64,000 bases of DNA from Eustoma russellianum (Eukaryota; Streptophyta; Magnoliopsida; Gentianales; Gentianaceae): NCBI GenBank assembly GCA_036186865.1, contig AP025066.1:13818294-13882293 (forward strand), in the 5' to 3' direction. Position numbers and translations under genes: made by a program. Numbering within the stretch: the stretch's first letter is position 1; each line of letters starts with the position of its first letter. Under the pieces are notes generated by a model. It did not search any database. It was given only the letters and a program-made list of their open reading frames with translations, and was not told where the DNA came from. This document shows positions 58,735 to 64,000 of the stretch, piece by piece.

Positions 58735-60330
58735 ACAACCTTGTTAGTTAGATGGATGATCTAGATTTGTGCACTGTTGTTTCTGAGTGTAACGCAGTAT
58801 GAAATCCTCATGAATGTTAGGTGGACACTGGAGCCACTCAACACGTCTGCGCCAACAGGGCAATGTTCAGAGACTATTCTCTGACGAAGAATAATGAAAA
58901 GTTGTATATGGGGAACTCTGATAGCTCGAAGATTGAAGGTTCGGGCAATGTGATTCTGAAGATGACTTCGGGGAAGGAATTGACTCTGCGAGATATACTG
59001 CACGTTTTTGACATCCGCAAGAACTTAGTTTATGGAGCTTTACTGGTCAGTCATGGTTTTAGACTAATATTTGATTGTAATAAATTTATTTTGAGTAAGA
59101 ATGTGGTGTTTCTAGGAAAGGGGTATTTGACTGATAATATGTTCAAGTTAAGTGTAATAACTATTGTACCCAAGAAAATTTTGCCCCGAAGGGGCTAATA
59201 AGAATGCTTCTACTTCTGCTTATACGCTTGAGTCTTCTTGTTTATAGCATTTTCGTTTGGGACATATTAGTTACAAGTCAATACAAAGAATGATTAATCT
59301 TGACTTATTACCCAAACTGAACATTAATAAAGAAAAATGCCGAGTGTGTGTTGAAGCAAAAATGGCAGGCACCATTTCCTTCGATTGAAAGAAACACTGA
59401 AGTGTTAGACTTAATTCATATAGATGTGTGTGATTTAAAACTTGTGCAAACAAGAGGTGGTAAAAACTATTTTGTAACTTTTATCGACGATTGCACTAGA
59501 TACAGTTATGTTTATTTGCTAAGTAGCAAAGATGAGGCCGTTGATGCATTTAAAGATTATAAAAATGAAGTTGAGAATCAACTTAACAAACTAATTAAGA
59601 CAATTCATAGTGATATAGGTGGCGAATATGATTCATCCTTTAATGAATTTTGTTCAGAACATGGGATTATTCATCAAACAACTACACGATACTCACCTCA
59701 ATCCAATGGTGTTTCTGAACGCAAAAACCGGACTCTAAAAGAAATGATGAATGTTATGTTGATAAGTTTGGATTTACCTCAGAACTTGTGGGGGAGAAGC
59801 AATTATCTCCGCTAACGTCATTTTAAATAGAATACTATCTAAATGATGGATAAAACCCCATATGAACTTTGGAAAGGCCACAAGCCTATCTACAAATATT
59901 TGAAAGTGTGGGGGTGTCTGGCGAATGTTGCAGTACCCAAATCAAGACAAGTAAGAATTGTGTCTAAAACAACCGATTGCATATTCATAGGATACGCAAC
60001 TAACAGTAGTGCATATCGATTCTTGGTGCACACGTCGGACATTTCTGACATACATGAGAATGTTGTCATGGAATCAAGAAATGCAGTGTTCTTTGAAGAT
60101 GTCTTTCCAAAGAAAGACAAAAACAACGAAGAAACAAGCACTAGTAAGCGAGTGCGTGAGACGACCCCTCAAGAAATTGAGGAACCAGGTCAAAGCAAAC
60201 AAGACAGAACACCAACGTCCTTTGGACCGGATTTTCTTACATACTTGGTAGAAAAAGATCCAAGAACCTTTTCTGAAGCTATGTCAACTCCAGAAGCTCC
60301 CTTCTGGAAAGAGGCAGTAAAGATGTAATA
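58735..60330 (+). pseudogene. Copia copy C protease and integrase
   Basis: A short gag/PR linker (DLCTVVSECNAV) with stops leads into the protease, VDTGATQHVCANRAMF, whose D-T-G is intact. ILHVFDIRKNLVYGALL follows (58821-59198). The pre-integrase HFRLGHISYKSIQRM near 59245-59300 is interrupted by a stop. Integrase 59348-59815 has LIHIDVCDL (Asp), HSDIGGEYD (Asp, where R-G-G is usual) and SERKNRTLKEMMN (Glu). 59843-60328 carries the C-terminal KVWGCLANVAVPKSRQ and the linker to RT. Frame breaks fall near 59200, 59340 and 59816. Confidence 0.88.
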
Positions 60331-61593
60331 GAATCGATTCTTCAAAATCACACTTTGGAGCTGGTTGATCTTCCACCAGGAAGTAAACCACTCGGACGCA
60401 AGTGGATCTTTAAGAAAAAACTGAAAGAGGATGGGTCTATTGACAAGTACAAGGCCAGGTTGGTAGCTAGAGGCTATCAACAAAAGGAAGATTTTGACTT
60501 TTTTGATACCTACTCACCAGTAACTAGGATCACTTCAATAAGGAGCAGTCTATGATTTAGAAATCCATCAAATGGATGTGAAGACTGCCTTCCTGAATGG
60601 TGAGTTAGAAGAAGGAATTTATATGGAGCAACCTGATGGGTTTGCCGTAACAGGGCAAGAGAAAAAGATGTGTAAACTTGTCAAGTCTTTGTACAGACTT
60701 AAACAAGCACCCAAACAGTGGCATTTAAAGTTTGATGAGGCAATGCTGTAGGATCAACAAGTGTGTGAACATCAAGAACACACCAGACGCCTATGTGATA
60801 GTATGTCTATATGTAGACAACATGCTCATCATGGGCAGTACTCGTGACATCATCTTTGAAATTTTGATATGCAAGATATGGGGTTGCCAATGTTATTCTA
60901 GGGATTAAAATTTCTTAGATAACTGAAGGCCTTGTTATGTCGCAAACATATTATATTGAATCTGTTCTCAAACGATTCAATATGTTTGATACAAAACCAA
61001 CAAAGACCCCACTAGACTTAAGTATACACTTAAGAAAGAACTAAGGTGAACTTGTATTTCAATTGAAGTACTCGTAGGTAATTGGAAGTCTGATATACAT
61101 AACAAAATGTACAAGACCAGACTTATCTTGTTCAGTAAACAAATTGAGGAGGTTTACTAGTAATCCAAGTGAAGATCATTGGAAAGCTCTAAATAGAGTC
61201 ATGAGGTACCTGAAGTACACAATGAACCTTGGATTACACTATACAAGATATCTGGCAGTATTGGAAGTATACTGTGATGCAAATTGGATATCAGATAGCA
61301 AGGCCTCTCAGTCCACTAGTGGATACCTATTCACTGTTAGTGGTGGTGTTGTGCCATGGAAGTCCACAAAACAAACGTGCATAGCTCGGTCCACTATGTA
61401 AGCTGAGTTTATAGCACTAGATAAAGCTGGGAAAGAGGTTGAATGGCTTCGAAATTTCCTAGAAGATATTTCATGTTAGCCTAAGTCAATCACTCCTATC
61501 AGCATACACTGTGATAGTCAATTTGCGATAGGACGAGCACAAAGCAGCATCTACAATGGTAAGTCACGGCATATATGTCGGAGACATAATGCC
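60331..61593 (+). pseudogene. Copia copy C reverse transcriptase and RNase H (dead: YVDN)
   Basis: RT starts in 60355-60555 with PLGRKWIFKKKLKEDGS and KARLVARGYQQKEDFDFFD. In other frames it goes on with IHQMDVKTAFLNGELEEGIY and LYRLKQAPKQWH. The catalytic box near 60810 reads CLYVDNMLIM, with Asn replacing the second Asp. Degenerate sequence spans 60840-61140. RNase H follows at 61144-61401: RRFTSNPSEDHWKALNRVMR, EVYCDANWISDSKASQSTSG and KQTCIARSTM, then a stop and continuing homology to IGRAQSSIYNGKSRHI at 61585. The enzyme is inactive. Confidence 0.88.
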
Positions 61594-64000
61594 TGTTGTA
61601 CCCAAACTATAATGTACTTGGAAACCATGACAAAGTGACGTAATGCAAATAACGATTTCTCCAAGTGCATTTTTCTTAAGTCAAATTAGCGCTTCTTTGC
61701 TTAAATTCTTTTAAGAGGGATACTAAATAATTATATAAGGGGATGTCACAAGGTATTGAAATACCTTATGAATTTCGGCCATGAGGCCTTGATCAACCTT
61801 GAAATAAATTCGTTTTTATAAGAATACAAACCTAAATGATCCTCACAAAGCAAATTTAAAATCATATTGGATAAAATAAATAATAGTATAAGTTATATAA
61901 GTATGAGATATGATAAATGTGAAAAAACAAAAATACCCCAAACCCCCTAACTTTCAGCCAAAGACCCCAAGGGGTTCTAGAATCCTCTTGATTTTCTAAA
62001 TTATCCTTAATATCTCAAATAACTAATTAAATAACCAAGCATGCAAGACAAGCATGCAAAAAGAAAGAATAAAATAAGAAAAGAAGGCTAGCATGGGAGA
62101 CAAAAAGCTTCCCCTCCAAGAATCAAGACCACTTTTCATAAAGTTGCCCCCTTGACCACCCCCCAACCGTCGGCCATCCCCTTCCCCTTACCCCCTAGAT
62201 TTTTAAATTTAGAAAGACAACCTTCTTCCATCCATCTTGAACTCACTCAAGAAACATTCAAGCCAAGACAACACATAGAAGGTTTTCCATCTCCCTCCAC
62301 AACACCATACAGTTCCTTCACATTGGAGCTAGAAGTTCAACTTCACTTTCATCTTCAAGCTTAAGAAGCATTTAGGTAAGTTTTGTTCCAAGCTCCTTTA
62401 AGTGGATTCTTATTTTTAAGGAATGAAGCTCATGGGTTCTCTTGTTTCTACCCCCAACCTGTGACCTTCATGGTCACTAGGTGCTAAGATTTCAACCTCT
62501 TAGGTGGTGCAATCTCTTGATAGTTGAAGCTCCATTCAAAATCTCATTTTGGTAAGAATACCCAACTTCAAAATAGATAAGAATAATGACTAACATTCTC
62601 CGTTTCTCCCTTATCACAACCGTATGTTCATGAGTGAAGAAGGAGGAAATTTCAACTCATCTCATTCCATATCCAAGCTAAGAAAGGAGCTCTAGCTTGA
62701 AGAGGCAAGTATACTCTAGACTCTCATGATTTATTTGAAGAATTAGTGACTTGAATGGCTAGTTGTATAAGATGTGAACTTTAGTTGAATAAACTAAGTT
62801 TTAAGATTATACCTTAGTGATTCCTTAAGAACAATGTCTTGCATGTGGTTAAATCCTCCAAAGGTGAATTCTTTTTTTACATGCAATGTGATATGAGGCT
62901 GTTTTAGGATGAAATAAGGTTCAACCAAGTGATTCTAGGCAAGAATAGCTCTTGGATAAAACTTGTGAAGTTCTAAGATAGCATGCATGTGCTAGATGTG
63001 AGTTTATGAGGTTGTTTGATAAGATTGAAATAAAATAGTATTTGAATGTGTTGTATGCCTAAATAAGTGTTGTAAAATATGTTCGTGGCATCATACAAGT
63101 TTCGGCCAAGAGGATGGAAAAGATGGTGAGTTTTGACTCCAAGAAAGAACACCTTTTGTGAGCAAATATGATAATTGTTGTGTACAAACTACAAACTGTT
63201 TTGAAATGATGCAAAGATGACTCAATAAAAGAATGGAATCTGTATATTCATGTAAAAGGGGTGTATGTGGTGACTAATAAGTTATTTCCTAAGAACAAGA
63301 TAATTAGTGGACACTTGACATGGAAAGGTGACAAAACACAAAACCACTGGAGCAGGACAAAAATGGGCAGTGTGTTGTGTGACCTCAAAATGGACCTTAC
63401 TAACATGCAATAAAGTTATTTTTTGTCATGATGTTAGCCTTATGTGTGTAGCAAATATGAAAGTTGGAATTTTGGTAAATTAAGTTGAGGATTAATTTTA
63501 GTAAAATATTTGGTGAAACTGCTCAGACTAGAATTTCTGGAACTTGGTAGAATTGTATAACGTTTTGAGTGGCTTAAAAATGGACCTTGGATACGTTAAA
63601 TTAAACTTATTTTTGGTATGGTGACAACCGTATGTATTTAGAAAAATTGAGAGTTGGAATTTTGGTAAAATATGTTGTGGATTATTTTTAAGAAATTATT
63701 TGGTAAAACTGCTCAAGCTGAAACTACTGGAGCTGAACAGAATTAAGTAATGAGTTGCTTGACACAAAAATGGACCTTAGAAACATGCCAATAGGCTAAA
63801 TTTCGGTAAGATGCTAGTTCTACATGTTTATGACGTCTGTGAGTTGTAATCTTGGAAAAAAGAATTATGGTTTTGCCACAATTGAATTTTTAGTAAAATT
63901 GGTCAGTCCAGTATCAGTATGTGACCCATTTCGGAAAAATAATTAAATGAACCCTTTAAAGTTATTGGGTTGTTCTGGAAATTTTATGTTAATCACCTAA
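61594..64000 (+). repeat. Tekay-type LTR, plus orientation, runs off window
   Basis: It starts TGTTGTACCCAAAC immediately after copia C; the preceding five bases are atgcc. It matches the Tekay LTR (complement of 45675 leftward) at the head, in the leader near 62150-62720 (gaggcaagtatactctagac) and in the aaaatggacctta repeats at 63390-63780, which also match 5200-5620. Whether it is a solo LTR or the 5' LTR of a full element cannot be told from this window. The ORF at 62152-62364 has no domain. Confidence 0.85.

Larger units (their letters stand above)
58735..61593 (+). mobile_element. Ty1/copia element copy C, decayed and truncated
   Basis: Plus-strand copia pol in the order protease, pre-integrase, integrase, RT, RNase H. 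No gag core or 5' LTR is recognisable upstream. On the right it is cut at 61593 by a Tekay-type LTR within the RNase H tail (KSRHI). Protein blocks differ clearly from copies A and B, so this is another lineage. Many stops and indels show an old insertion. Confidence 0.88.

Overview
This window looks like heterochromatic or repeat-rich DNA from a flowering plant, most likely a dicot. Everything I can identify with confidence is transposable-element DNA: L1-type LINEs, Ty1/copia and Ty3/gypsy LTR retrotransposons with initiator-Met-tRNA primer-binding sites, and plant-type solo LTRs. I found no host protein gene and no functional rRNA or tRNA gene. All plausible ORFs are retroelement gag/pol pieces, most of them broken. 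One 10-N assembly gap lies at 29211-29220.

Layout. 1-2136: 3' part of a LINE (endonuclease then RT), cut off inside RT. 2137-8150: overlapping fragments of long gypsy (Tekay-like) LTRs in both orientations. 8155-11450: a second LINE of the same family on the minus strand. 11451-32497: a minus-strand copia element (copy A, SIRE-like gag/pol, about 2.7-kb LTRs). It is split by a solo gypsy-type LTR (17133-18972, duplication aatac) and by a full-length plus-strand element of its own family (copy B, 21249-29817, duplication tgcct), which sits just downstream of copy A's primer-binding site. 32498-41878: a plus-strand gypsy element (CRM-like), 5'-truncated and split inside pol by a 4.7-kb solo LTR (34645-39389, duplication caaca). 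42192-53168: a minus-strand Tekay-type chromovirus with both LTRs and duplication tgaac, lacking most of gag, PR and the N-terminal part of RT. Its 5' LTR holds a solo copia-type LTR (51490-53012, duplication tatat). 53174-58734: older LTR-like sequence split by another solo LTR (55593-58006, duplication atact). 58735-61593: a decayed plus-strand copia (copy C), interrupted at 61594 by a Tekay-type LTR that runs off the window.

Relative ages follow from the nesting. The LINEs, the CRM-like gypsy, copia A and copia C are older hosts. The Tekay element, copia B and the solo LTRs are younger. Copia B is the youngest-looking and most intact: its frame breaks are mostly one-base indels, several in homopolymers, and the visible LTR ends are nearly identical. 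No new host system is evident. The most unusual items are a tandem pair of tRNA-like A/B-box modules (55002-55198), an all-frame stop cluster conserved at the copia gag/pol boundary, repeated perfect palindromes in the copia LTR, and a SINE-like module inside a solo LTR.
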